Shown here one piece after another: positions 53,979 to 62,371 of a stretch of 64,000 bases of DNA. Made by a program: the position numbers and the translations under genes. Each line of letters opens with the position of its first letter. Position 1 is the stretch's first letter. The notes under the pieces were generated by a model. The model had not been told where the DNA came from. It saw nothing but the letters and a program-made list of their open reading frames with translations, and did no database searches. This DNA comes from Streptomyces sulfonofaciens (GTDB taxonomy: Bacteria; Actinomycetota; Actinomycetes; Streptomycetales; Streptomycetaceae): positions 348,155-412,154 of the forward strand of contig NZ_BNCD01000003.1 of the NCBI RefSeq assembly GCF_014656295.1, given 5' to 3'.

Positions 53979-54967
53979 AGGTTGTTCGTCTCCCGGTTCT
54001 TCTCATGGCCCGTCTGCGCGATACCGGCCGGGACGTAACCGGTCTGCCCCTTCTTCGCGAGGTCCTGGAGGTGCTTCTGGTAGCGCTCGGGAGAGACGAC
54101 CTTCACGTTGAAGAGCATCCGGGAGTGGTCGACACCGCACAGCTCGGCGCACTTGCCGCGGAAGGTGCCCTCCCTGGTGGGGGTCACCTCGAAGGCGTTG
54201 GTGTGACCCGGGATGACGTCCTCCTTCATCAGGAAGGGCAGCACCCAGAAGGAGTGGATGACATCACGCGAGGTCAGCACGAAGCGGACCTTCTCCCCCT
54301 TGGGCAGCCAGAGGGTCGGGCCCGGGTTGTTCGTCTGCGGGTTGCGCACGGCCGGGGTGCCGACGTCGTAGACCCCGCCGGCGCGGGCCGGGAAGTCGTC
54401 CCTGAACCGGTCCGGGATGTCGGTGAGCTCCTTGGAGGTCTTCGCGTCCCCGGTCGAGCCCGGCACGTCCTCGACGTAGTTGAAGGCCCAGCTCCACTGG
54501 AAACCGACCACGTTGATGGTGTGCGCGGGCTTGTCGGAGATGTTCAGGAGCTTCGACTCGTCGCGCGCGGTGAAGTAGAAGAGCACCGAGACGACGATGA
54601 TGGGGACCACCGTGTACAGCGCCTCAAGGGGCATGTTGTACCGGGTCTGCGGGGGAACCTCGACCTTGGTGCGGCTGCGCCGGTAGAAGATGGCCGCCCA
54701 TACGATCAGGCCCCAGACCAGCACGCCCACGGCGAGTGCCGCCGCCCACGAGCCCTGCCACAGGGAGAGGATCCTTGGAGCCTCCTCCGTGGCCGGGGTG
54801 GGCATCCCGAGGCGGGGGAAATCCTTGTATGTGCAACCGGTGGCGGTCACCAGGATCAGGCCCAGAGGCAGCACCTGCAGCAGCTTCCGCCGCATCGGGC
54901 GCCGCGAGGCGGGGATACCGCCCGCGCCCGCTGAGGCGCGGGGGAGGTCGGAGCCGTTGGGACTCAC
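53975..54967 (-). CDS. ctaC: Cytochrome c oxidase subunit II
   Basis: A 330-residue lipoprotein subunit with the dinuclear Cu-A centre. The signal peptide ends at the lipobox ATGC. Two helices ([22 protein letters not shown] and [18 protein letters not shown]) anchor the cupredoxin domain, whose copper ligands lie in [13 protein letters not shown] and [26 protein letters not shown] is the conserved aromatic electron-entry region. It heads ctaC-ctaD-ctaF. The GTG at 54967 is preferred; a candidate TAGGGT box lies at 55072-55077 upstream. Confidence 0.96.
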   Translation of the reverse strand: MSPNGSDLPRASAGAGGIPASRRPMRRKLLQVLPLGLILVTATGCTYKDFPRLGMPTPATEEAPRILSLWQGSWAAALAVGVLVWGLIVWAAIFYRRSRTKVEVPPQTRYNMPLEALYTVVPIIVVSVLFYFTARDESKLLNISDKPAHTINVVGFQWSWAFNYVEDVPGSTGDAKTSKELTDIPDRFRDDFPARAGGVYDVGTPAVRNPQTNNPGPTLWLPKGEKVRFVLTSRDVIHSFWVLPFLMKEDVIPGHTNAFEVTPTREGTFRGKCAELCGVDHSRMLFNVKVVSPERYQKHLQDLAKKGQTGYVPAGIAQTGHEKNRETNNL

Positions 54968-55238
54968 GTAGCGCCTTCCCGAGAGTCTCGCCCGCGCGTT
55001 CGGCTGCGGCCTTCTCGCTGGTCGTTCGCCGTCCTGCGTCGGGCAGGGGTTTGGATGTTTATGCGGAGCAAACCCTACTGGACGCTGTTTCCCCCTGCGC
55101 GGGGAGGGTGCCCAACCCGCCGCTCGCCACCCCCCGGGGGATCTGCCTCGGCCTTCCCGCCCGGCCCACCGGTCGCGCGGCGCACCGCGGGGCCCGCGGC
55201 ACCCCGTTCCCGGCGGCCGCCCGGGCTACCGTACGACC

Positions 55239-56618
55239 GTGCCGTACTTCGACGCCGCCTCCACCGCTCCCCTGCATCCCGTGGCCCGTCAGGCCCTGCT
55301 CGCCGCCCTGGACGACGGCTGGGCCGACCCCGCGCGCCTGCACCGCGAGGGCCGGCGGGCCAGACTGCTGCTCGACGCCGCGCGGGAGGCCGCGGCCGAG
55401 GCGGTCGGCTGCCGTCCCGACGAGCTGGTCTTCACCTCGTCCGGCACCCGGGCCCTGCACACCGGGCTGGCCGGCTCGCTGGCCGGGCGCCGTCGCACCG
55501 GCCGCCACCTGGTCGTCTCGTCCGTGGAGCACTCCGCGGTACTGCACGGCGCCGAACTGCACGAGGCACAGGGCGGCACGGTCACCGAGGTCCCCGTGGA
55601 CCGCACGGGCGCCGTCCGCGCACAGGCGTTCGGGGAGTCGCTGCGCGCGGACACCGCACTGGCCTGCCTCCAGTCGGCCAACCACGAGGTCGGCACCGTC
55701 CAGCCGGTGGAGGAGGTGGCCGCGGTGTGCCGGGCGGCCGGGGTGCCGCTGCTGGTGGACGCGGCGCAGTCGCTGGCCTGGGGCCCGGTGCCCGGCGCCT
55801 GGTCGCTGCTGGCCGCCAGCGCGCACAAGTGGGGCGGTCCGCCGGGGGTCGGCCTGCTCGCCGTGCGCAAGGGCGTCAGGTTCGCTCCGGAAGGTCCCCG
55901 CGACGAGCGGGAGTCGGGGCGGGCGGCGGGCTACGAGAACGTTCCGGCGATCGTGGCGGCCGCGGCTTCGCTGCGTGCCGTGCGCTCCGAGGCGGCGGCG
56001 CAGGGCCCGCGGCTGCGGGAGCTGACCGACCGGATCAGGACCCGGGTGCCCGAGCTGGTGCCCGATGTGCAGGTGGTGGGCGATCCGGTGCGCAGGCTGC
56101 CGCACCTGCTCACCTTCTCGTGCCTGTACGTCGACGGGGAGGCGCTGCTGCACGAGCTGGACCGTGCCGGGTTCTCGGTGTCGTCCGGCTCGTCCTGCAC
56201 GAGCAGCACGCTGACACCGAGCCATGTGCTGGTGGCGATGGGGGTGCTGAGCGAGGGCAACGTGCGGGTGTCGCTGCCGCCGGGCACCCGGGAGGAGGAC
56301 GTCGAGCGCTTCCTCGCGGTGCTGCCCCGGGCGGTGGCCGCGGTGCGCGAGCGGCTGGGCGCCCCCGACTCGCCGGCGGCGCCCTCGCGGCAGGGCTCCC
56401 TGGTCGTCGACACCCTCGGCAGGCTGTGCCCCGTCCCGGTCATCGAGCTGGCCAAGGTGATCGACGGCGTTCCGGTCGGCGGCACGGTGACGGTGCTCTC
56501 GGACGACGAGGCGGCCCGCCTCGACATCCCGGCCTGGTGTGCGATGCGGGGCCAGGAGTACGTCGGCGAGGAGCCGGCGGACCGCGGGCGGGCCTATGTG
56601 GTCCGCCGGCTCACCTGA
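55239..56618 (+). CDS. Cysteine desulfurase fused to a TusA-type sulfurtransferase
   Basis: A 459-residue fusion. Residues 1-375 are an IscS/NifS-like PLP enzyme: YFDAASTAPLHP, DELVFTSSGTRALHTGL, SSVEHSAVLHG, QSANHEVGTVQPV, VDAAQSLAWG, the PLP Lys in AASAHKWGGPPGVGLL and the catalytic Cys in SSGSSCTSSTLTPSHVL. Residues about 385-459 are a TusA/SirA domain with DTLGRLCPVPVIELAKVI (CPxP) and WCAMRGQEYV. Sulfur can pass from the desulfurase Cys to the TusA Cys in one chain, for tRNA thiolation or cofactors. The GTG at 55239 is used. Its 3' end overlaps the convergent kinase gene by eight bases. Confidence 0.95.
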   Translation: MPYFDAASTAPLHPVARQALLAALDDGWADPARLHREGRRARLLLDAAREAAAEAVGCRPDELVFTSSGTRALHTGLAGSLAGRRRTGRHLVVSSVEHSAVLHGAELHEAQGGTVTEVPVDRTGAVRAQAFGESLRADTALACLQSANHEVGTVQPVEEVAAVCRAAGVPLLVDAAQSLAWGPVPGAWSLLAASAHKWGGPPGVGLLAVRKGVRFAPEGPRDERESGRAAGYENVPAIVAAAASLRAVRSEAAAQGPRLRELTDRIRTRVPELVPDVQVVGDPVRRLPHLLTFSCLYVDGEALLHELDRAGFSVSSGSSCTSSTLTPSHVLVAMGVLSEGNVRVSLPPGTREEDVERFLAVLPRAVAAVRERLGAPDSPAAPSRQGSLVVDTLGRLCPVPVIELAKVIDGVPVGGTVTVLSDDEAARLDIPAWCAMRGQEYVGEEPADRGRAYVVRRLT

Positions 56619-57630
56619 CCGGCCCGCTGCGCCCCGGCGGCCGGCCGGACAGCACCCGGGCCAGGTGGCCGTGGATGTCCGCCGCGGCCCCGTCGCCGTA
56701 GGCCTTGGCGAAGCGGTCCACGAAGTGGTCGCGGCGCAGCTCGTACTCCTGGGTGCCCACGGTCTCGATGACCAGGGTGGCCAGCATGCAGCCGAGCTGG
56801 GCGGCGCGTTCCAGGCCGACGCCCCAGGCGACACCGGAGAGGAAGCCGGCGCGGAAGGCGTCGCCCACGCCGGTCGGGTCCGCCCTGGCCTCCTCCTGCG
56901 GGACGCCGACCTCGACGGGATCCTCGCCGCACGCCTCGATGCGGACGCCGCGTGCGCCGAGCGTGGTGACGCGGTGGCCGACCTTGCCCAGGATCTCCTC
57001 GTCGCTCCAGCCTGTCTTGGACTCGATGAGGCCCTTCTCGTACTCGTTGGAGAAGAGGTAGGAGGCGCCGTCGAGCAGGGTGCGGATCCCGTCGCCGTCC
57101 ATGCGGGCGATCTGCTGGGAGAAGTCGGCGGCGAACGGGATGGAGCGCGAGCGGCACTCCTCGGTGTGCCTGAGCATCGCCTCCGGGTCGTCGGCGCTGA
57201 TCAGGACGAGGTCGAGGCCCTGGACCCGGTCGGCGACGGTCTTCAACTCGATCAGGCGGGCCTCGCGCATCGCACCGGCGTAGAAGGAGCCGATCTGGTT
57301 GTGGTCGGCGTCCGTGGTGCAGACGAAGCGTGCGGTCTGCACCACCTCGGAGATCCGGACGGAGGCCGTGTCCACCCCGTGCCGCTCCAGCCAGGCCCGG
57401 TACTCGCCGAAGTCGGCCCCCGCGGCGCCGACCAGGACCGGCGCGACACCGAGCTGGCCCATGCCGAAGCAGATGTTGGGTGCGACGCCGCCGCGGCGCA
57501 CTTCGAGGGTGTCGACCAGGAAGGACAGCGAGACCGTGTGCAACTGTTCCGCGATGAACTGGTCGGCGAAGCGGCCGGGGAAGGTCATGAGGTGGTCGGT
57601 GGCGATGGAGCCGGTGACTGCGATGCGCAC
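56611..57630 (-). CDS. PfkB-family carbohydrate/adenosine kinase, AdoK-like
   Basis: A 339-residue ribokinase-fold kinase. It starts VRIAVTGSIATDHLMTFPGRF from a GTG at 57630 with AGGAG eight bases upstream, and has VRRGGVAPNICFGMGQLG, VLVGAAGADFGEY, FAADFSQQIARM, the second PfkB signature ADPTGVGDAFRAGFLSGV with the catalytic Asp, and NEYEKGLI. The sequence and the position between cta genes and erpA agree with M. tuberculosis AdoK (Rv2202c), an adenosine kinase of ribokinase type. Its substrate could be adenosine or a sugar. Confidence 0.92.
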   Translation of the reverse strand: MRIAVTGSIATDHLMTFPGRFADQFIAEQLHTVSLSFLVDTLEVRRGGVAPNICFGMGQLGVAPVLVGAAGADFGEYRAWLERHGVDTASVRISEVVQTARFVCTTDADHNQIGSFYAGAMREARLIELKTVADRVQGLDLVLISADDPEAMLRHTEECRSRSIPFAADFSQQIARMDGDGIRTLLDGASYLFSNEYEKGLIESKTGWSDEEILGKVGHRVTTLGARGVRIEACGEDPVEVGVPQEEARADPTGVGDAFRAGFLSGVAWGVGLERAAQLGCMLATLVIETVGTQEYELRRDHFVDRFAKAYGDGAAADIHGHLARVLSGRPPGRSGPVR

Positions 57631-57884
57631 GGCAGACGCTCCTGCGGAGTTCGTAGGGCTGGGCTCGGCCCGCTCACCGCACTCTGACACGAGTCACCAG
57701 TACGGAGCGGGAGGCGGAGTTGTCCGGAGGGTCGGCGCGGGGGTAGGTGCCGGGGGCTCCGGCCGGGGCGGCGGTGGCCCCGTCATCGGCTCGGCCGGGC
57801 GGCGGCGACGCTTCAAAACGACACTTCAAAAATACCCGATAGTAGGTCTTTCTTCGCGGTCTCGGTGGTGCATACGGTGCGGGT

Positions 57885-58106
57885 ATGACTGACACCACGG
57901 GTCGGGACCACGGTGCGTCCGGGACGGGCGCGGGAACGGGTACGGGGCTCGCGGGGCTGCGGGGTGACTGCGCCCGGATGGTGCCGCACTGGGTGACGCC
58001 GCCACCCGCCGCACCAGGCCCGGTACCTCCGTCCCGCATCCACCCGATCGTGGTGCCGCCGGGTTCCGCCCGGCTGCTGGACGCGATGTCCGACTACGGC
58101 GACTGA
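57885..58106 (+). CDS. Small hypothetical protein
   Basis: A 73-residue open frame divergent from the AdoK-like gene. After a Gly/Thr-rich start it has Pro-rich sequence and a distinctive end, IHPIVVPPGSARLLDAMSDYGD. TACGGT seven bases before the ATG suggests a leaderless promoter in an AT-rich patch (57810-57860, unusual in this genome). I do not recognise the family. Support is promoter position, start codon and a non-random C-terminus. Confidence 0.55.
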   Translation: MTDTTGRDHGASGTGAGTGTGLAGLRGDCARMVPHWVTPPPAAPGPVPPSRIHPIVVPPGSARLLDAMSDYGD

Positions 58107-58407
58107 CCAGGCACTCCACCTCGGGCAGGACGAGGCACCGAGTGCCCCTGCGGGCCCGGCGCGCCCCTCCCCGGCGGCCTGGCGCGCCCCTCCCCGCCGG
58201 GCCGTCGGCGCACCCCGCACAGGTCCGCCGCCCGCGGGTGAACGGAGGTCCAAGGGGCCCTGCGCGTCACCCGGTTGGCGGACGCCCGGGAACCGCACGC
58301 CCCGCTCCGCCGTCGAATTGCCGTCCCCCGCGAAGGGGCGCGGCCCACGGCCGGGGCCGCGCGACCTGTCGTGGCGGGGGACCGCACGGCAGTCGAAGGA
58401 GCGAGGC
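58107..58407. other. Spacer with a hairpin, before the large membrane-anchored protein
   Basis: About 300 bases without a gene. At 58110-58146 GGCACTC and GAGTGCC pair around an inner CCTCG/CGAGG stem, a possible weak terminator for the small upstream gene. The rest is GC-rich with repeats of CGCGCCCCTCCCCG near 58158-58200. Confidence 0.5.
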
Positions 58408-60030
58408 GTGAGCACCGAGCGATCAGTGAACGACGACGGAGCGAACGAGGCCGCGAAGGACGCCGGGACGGACCCGGCACGCGGCGGTGCGGGCCAGGGC
58501 ACCGGATCCGGCGGTCCCGGCGGCGCACCGCCCGGCGGCCGCGGCGCGGCGGAGGCGGACGGCCGGAACACGGCGGGGGCGGACGGCACGCGGCCGCGCA
58601 GGACCCGGCTCGCCGTCGCCTCCGTGGCCACGGCGGTCCTGTTGGCCGGAGGCGGCGGGGCCTATGTCGCCGCGACCGCGTCCGGCGGGAGCGGTTCCGA
58701 CTCCCCGGGCGCCGCGTCGGGCGACGGCCATCCCCCGCCGCTCAGGCTCGACGGCTACACCGGGGGCGGCGCTTCCACCGGCAGCGGCGGCTCCTCCGGC
58801 GGTGCCGGCATCGCCCCCGGCGAGCCCGATCCGAGCGGCGCGACGTACCGCGCCGAGGGGGCCCTGCCCGACGGCCCGTCCTCGGCACCCGTCTACCACG
58901 CCCAGGGATCGGTGACGGCCCGGCAGGTGAAGGACCTGGCCGAGGCGCTCGGCGTCGGCGGCAGTCCCCGTTCCTCGGACGGGAGCTGGCTGGTCGGCTC
59001 GGCCAAGGACGGCTCGGGGCCGCTGCTGCGGGTCGCCGAGCAGGCCCCGGGCACCTGGACGTTCACCCGGTACGCGGCGGGCGGCAGCGACGACTGCCCG
59101 CGCGGCAAAAAGTGTTCGGGAGCGCCGTCCGGATCCGGGCGGGCGGTGAGCGAGCGGGAGGCGAAGGCGGCGGCCGCGCCGGTGCTGAAGGCGCTCGGCC
59201 AGGACGGCGCCGCGCTCGACGCCGGCCAGGTGATGGGCGCCGAGCGGGTCGTGAACGCCGATCCCGAGGTGGGCGGCCTGCCCACCTACGGCTGGTCGAC
59301 CGGCATCCGGGTCGGCGCGGACGGGACGGTGCTCGGCGGCAGCGGCCGGATGGCGGCGCCCGTGAAGGGCGAGACCTACCCGGTGCTCGGCGCCGACAAG
59401 ACACTGGACCTGCTGAACAAGTCCCGGCACGGCACGGTCGGACCCGGCGGCCCGGGCGGCTGCGGGACGGTCGTCCCGCAGAAGGGGCGGGCGTCCGCCC
59501 AGCACCCGTGCGTACACCTGGACAGCGGCGCCGGGGGCCGTCCGGATCCCGGCTCGGGCCCGGGCACGGCCTCGCGGGTACCGGTGCGGGGTGCCGCGTT
59601 CGGGCTCGCCGCGCACCTGGTCGAGGGCCATCAGGCGCTGGTGCCGTCCTGGCTCTTCGAGGTGCGGCCGAAGGGCGCGGGGACCAGCTTCACGGTGACG
59701 CAGCCGGCCGTCGACCCCGCTTACCTCACGGGCACCGGCGAGCCCGGCAAGCCGACACAGCCGGGCACCAAGGACGTGCGCGTCTCGTCCTACACGGCGG
59801 ACGGCCGGTCGCTGACCGTGCGCTTCTGGGGCGGGGTGTGCACCGACTACACGGTGTCCGCGCAGGAGGACGCGGGCAAGGTGGCCGTGACGGTCACCCA
59901 GCACCGCAAGGACCCGGACAAGGTCTGCGTGATGATCGCCAAGGAGCTGGAGAAGACCGTCACGCTGCACCAGCCGGTGGGTGACCGGAAGGTCGTGGAC
60001 AGCACGGGGGCGACCGTCGAGCGGGGCTGA
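58408..60030 (+). CDS. Single-pass membrane protein with large extracytoplasmic region
   Basis: A 540-residue protein starting VSTERSVNDDGANEAAKDAG, with GGAGCGAGG upstream of the GTG. About 60 Gly/Ala-rich cytoplasmic residues lead to one helix (RLAVASVATAVLLAGGGGAYVAATA, about 62-86). A Gly/Ser linker and a large folded exterior domain follow, containing paired Cys (CPRGKKC, GGCGT and HPC) and a C-terminal beta-rich part (TFTRYAAGG, YGWSTGIRVGADGTVLGGSG, WLFEVRP, LTVRFWGGVCTDYTVSA). The layout is like anti-sigma factors or sensor proteins but no helical anti-sigma domain is seen. Function unknown; similar Streptomyces proteins are called large membrane protein. Confidence 0.85.
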   Translation: MSTERSVNDDGANEAAKDAGTDPARGGAGQGTGSGGPGGAPPGGRGAAEADGRNTAGADGTRPRRTRLAVASVATAVLLAGGGGAYVAATASGGSGSDSPGAASGDGHPPPLRLDGYTGGGASTGSGGSSGGAGIAPGEPDPSGATYRAEGALPDGPSSAPVYHAQGSVTARQVKDLAEALGVGGSPRSSDGSWLVGSAKDGSGPLLRVAEQAPGTWTFTRYAAGGSDDCPRGKKCSGAPSGSGRAVSEREAKAAAAPVLKALGQDGAALDAGQVMGAERVVNADPEVGGLPTYGWSTGIRVGADGTVLGGSGRMAAPVKGETYPVLGADKTLDLLNKSRHGTVGPGGPGGCGTVVPQKGRASAQHPCVHLDSGAGGRPDPGSGPGTASRVPVRGAAFGLAAHLVEGHQALVPSWLFEVRPKGAGTSFTVTQPAVDPAYLTGTGEPGKPTQPGTKDVRVSSYTADGRSLTVRFWGGVCTDYTVSAQEDAGKVAVTVTQHRKDPDKVCVMIAKELEKTVTLHQPVGDRKVVDSTGATVERG

Positions 60031-60174
60031 GCCCGACCCGCACGCGCCGAACCGGCGAACCCGGCTGAACCGCTTGAAGCGGCTCCAGCGGCTCCAGCGG
60101 TGGTGCGCATTCCCCGGGCTCCAGCGGCTCCAGCGGCTCCAGCCGAGCTGACCGGCGAAGCCGAGCCAACCGAC

Positions 60175-60206
60175 GAAGGCGGTGACCCCGAGGGGTCACC
60201 GCCTTC
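60175..60206. terminator. Bidirectional terminator between convergent genes
   Basis: GAAGGCGGTGACCCC (60175-60189) and GGGGTCACCGCCTTC (60192-60206) form a perfect 15-bp stem with a two-base centre, between the membrane protein (plus strand) and erpA (minus strand). Just before it, 60070-60145 holds a run of GGCTCCAGC nonamers, about seven copies in two blocks. Confidence 0.9.
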
Positions 60207-60283
60207 GTCCGTACCGTCCGCCGAACGGGCGCGCCGTGGTCGCCCGTGCGGTCCTCCGCGTCCCTACCGGGCGCGGCGGCGGC

Positions 60284-60640
60284 TCAGTGGAACGAGTCGC
60301 CGCAGGCGCAGGAGCCCGAGGCGTTCGGGTTGTCGATCGTGAAGCCCTGCTTCTCGATGGTGTCGACGAAGTCGATGGACGCGCCGCCCAGGTACGGGGC
60401 GCTCATCCGGTCGGTGACGACCTTGACTCCGCCGAACTCCTTGACGACGTCACCGTCGAGGGAGCGCTCGTCGAAGAAGAGCTGGTAGCGCAGGCCGGAG
60501 CAGCCACCGGGCTGGACGGCGACGCGGAGCGCCAGGTCGTCGCGGCCTTCCTGGTCGAGCAGGGCCTTCACCTTGGCCGCAGCGGCGTCGGACAGGATGA
60601 TGCCGTCGGTGGCGGTGGTGGTCTCGTCCGATACGGACAT
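60284..60640 (-). CDS. erpA: Iron-sulfur cluster insertion protein
   Basis: A 118-residue A-type carrier of Fe-S clusters. The three conserved cysteines are present in QPGGCSGLRYQL and in the C-terminal GSCACGDSFH. The ATG follows GGGAGA at eight bases. It is divergent from nadA, whose product needs a 4Fe-4S cluster, and lies near a cysteine desulfurase-TusA fusion. M. tuberculosis Rv2204c is the positional equivalent. Confidence 0.96.
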   Translation of the reverse strand: MSVSDETTTATDGIILSDAAAAKVKALLDQEGRDDLALRVAVQPGGCSGLRYQLFFDERSLDGDVVKEFGGVKVVTDRMSAPYLGGASIDFVDTIEKQGFTIDNPNASGSCACGDSFH

Positions 60641-60846
60641 CTACATCTCTCCCGGGTTGTACGGAGACTGCTTGCCGACGGATGCAACCGGCGGGGCCGC
60701 GAATTCATTCCGGGGCCGGGTGACCGTCTTCTGTCGCGGTTCTGGTGTCGCCGTTCCTGAGTCGCGGGGTTCTCCGCGCTGCTTGCCCTCCCATGCTCGC
60801 ACACCGACCCGGGTCGGGTGGAGCGGTGCGGCGCCCCCTCGGATCA

Positions 60847-60916
60847 CGTCACATCGACGCGATGGTCATCGTCAAACTGACATGAAGGGGATATGATAGA
60901 TAACGTCAAATCGACG
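60847..60916 (+). promoter_or_regulatory. nadA promoter with a cluster of inverted-repeat operator candidates
   Basis: The -10 box TATGAT (60892-60897) has TCGTCA 17 bases upstream (60869-60874). Two copies of CGTCAMATCGACG lie at 60847-60859 and 60904-60916, each an inverted repeat CGTC-N5-GACG. GTCA-AAC-TGAC lies between at 60871-60881. The last copy overlaps the expected start of transcription near 60904, fitting repression. This patch is the most AT-rich in its surroundings. The erpA promoter must also lie in this divergent gap. Confidence 0.55.
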
Positions 60917-60952
60917 AGAAGTCGTGCCCGCCACCGAGAAAGGGTGTGTGCC

Positions 60953-62143
60953 GTGACCACCGCCCAGCCCCTGGACGTCCAGCCCACGCCGCTGGCCCTG
61001 CTGTTGCTCGGACGGGGGTCCGATCCGCGGAGCGAACGCGGTGTCGAGTGCCCCGGCGACCTGCCCGCCCCGTCCGACCCGGACCTGGTGGCGCGGGCCC
61101 GCGCCGCCAAGGAGCGCCTCGGGGACCGGGTCTTCGTACTGGGCCACCACTACCAGCGCGACGAGGTCATCCAGTTCGCGGACGTCACGGGCGACTCGTT
61201 CAAGCTGGCCAGGGACGCGGCCGCCCGCCCGGAGGCCGAGTACATCGTCTTCTGCGGTGTGCACTTCATGGCCGAGTCGGCGGACATCCTGACGTCCGAC
61301 TCCCAGCAGGTGGTGCTGCCGGACCTCGCGGCCGGCTGCTCGATGGCGGACATGGCCAGCGCCGAGCAGGTCGCGGAGTGCTGGGACGTGCTGACGGAGG
61401 CCGGGGTCGCCGACCAGGTGGTACCGGTCTCGTACATGAACTCGTCGGCCGACATCAAGGCCTTCACCGGGCGGCACGGCGGCACGATCTGCACCTCGTC
61501 CAATGCGCAGCGCGCCCTGGAGTGGGCCTTCGGCCGCTCGGCGCCGGGTGCGGGGAAGGTGCTCTTCCTGCCGGACCAGCACCTCGGCAGGAACACCGCG
61601 GTGCGGGACATGGGGATGTCGCTCGACGACTGCGTCGTCTACAACCCGCACAAGCCGGGCGGCGGGCTCACCGCCGAGCAACTGCGGGCCGCCAGGATGA
61701 TCCTGTGGCGGGGCCACTGCTCGGTGCACGGCCGCTTCTCACTGGACTCGGTGGACGAGGTACGGGCCCGCATCCCCGGGGTGCAGGTACTGGTGCACCC
61801 CGAGTGCACGCACGAGGTGGTGGCGGCGGCGGACCACGTGGGCTCGACGGAGCGCATCATCAGCATCCTCGAGGACGCGCCGGCCGGCTCGAAGTGGGCG
61901 GTGGGCACGGAGCTCAACCTCGTCAGACGTCTGGCGAATCGTTTCGCGGACCAGGGCAAGGAGATCGTCTTCCTCGACCGGACGGTCTGCTTCTGCTCGA
62001 CGATGAACCGGATCGACCTGCCGCACCTGGTCTGGGCGCTGGAATCGCTGGCCGACGGCAAGGTGGTGGGCCGCATACGGGTCGACGCCGAGACGGAGCA
62101 CTTCGCCAAGCTGGCGCTGGAGCGGATGCTGGCGCTGCCGTAG
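60953..62143 (+). CDS. nadA: Quinolinate synthase
   Basis: Makes quinolinate from iminoaspartate and DHAP in NAD synthesis, with a 4Fe-4S cluster. The 396-residue protein has VFVLGHHYQRDEVIQFADVTGDSF (given by position 62-85), YIVFCGVHFMAESADIL with a cluster Cys, VSYMNSSADIKAFTG, GGTICTSSNA, LFLPDQHLG, HPECTHEV with the second Cys, GTELNLVRRLA and TVCFCSTMNR with the third. GTG at 60953 is preferred, starting VTTAQPLDVQPTPLALLLLG with GAAAGGG upstream; the longer frame would begin inside the operator region. nadB and nadC are not in the window. Confidence 0.95.
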   Translation: MTTAQPLDVQPTPLALLLLGRGSDPRSERGVECPGDLPAPSDPDLVARARAAKERLGDRVFVLGHHYQRDEVIQFADVTGDSFKLARDAAARPEAEYIVFCGVHFMAESADILTSDSQQVVLPDLAAGCSMADMASAEQVAECWDVLTEAGVADQVVPVSYMNSSADIKAFTGRHGGTICTSSNAQRALEWAFGRSAPGAGKVLFLPDQHLGRNTAVRDMGMSLDDCVVYNPHKPGGGLTAEQLRAARMILWRGHCSVHGRFSLDSVDEVRARIPGVQVLVHPECTHEVVAAADHVGSTERIISILEDAPAGSKWAVGTELNLVRRLANRFADQGKEIVFLDRTVCFCSTMNRIDLPHLVWALESLADGKVVGRIRVDAETEHFAKLALERMLALP

Positions 62144-62329
62144 CCGCCGGGACGTGCGCCGCACCGCGCCGGCAGGTGCCGGACCACGCCCGCGCCGGCG
62201 TGGTCCGGTCAGGCGTGTCCCGTGCCGGCTGCGCAGGCGCGACCTGTGCGACCTGCCCGGGCGCGCCCGGTGCGGCCTGCGAGGCGCAGGGAGCCGTTGC
62301 AGATACCGGGCGTGCCCGGGTACGGCGAC

Positions 62330-62356
62330 GCCCCGCGGCCAAAGCGGCCGCGGGGC
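62330..62356. terminator. Terminator between convergent nadA and the RND transporter
   Basis: GCCCCGCGGCC (62330-62340) and GGCCGCGGGGC (62346-62356) form a perfect 11-bp stem with an AAAGC loop. It sits between the two convergent 3' ends and is only 15 bases past the RND stop. Confidence 0.85.
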
Positions 62357-62371
62357 TTCGTGCGCGGTGGG

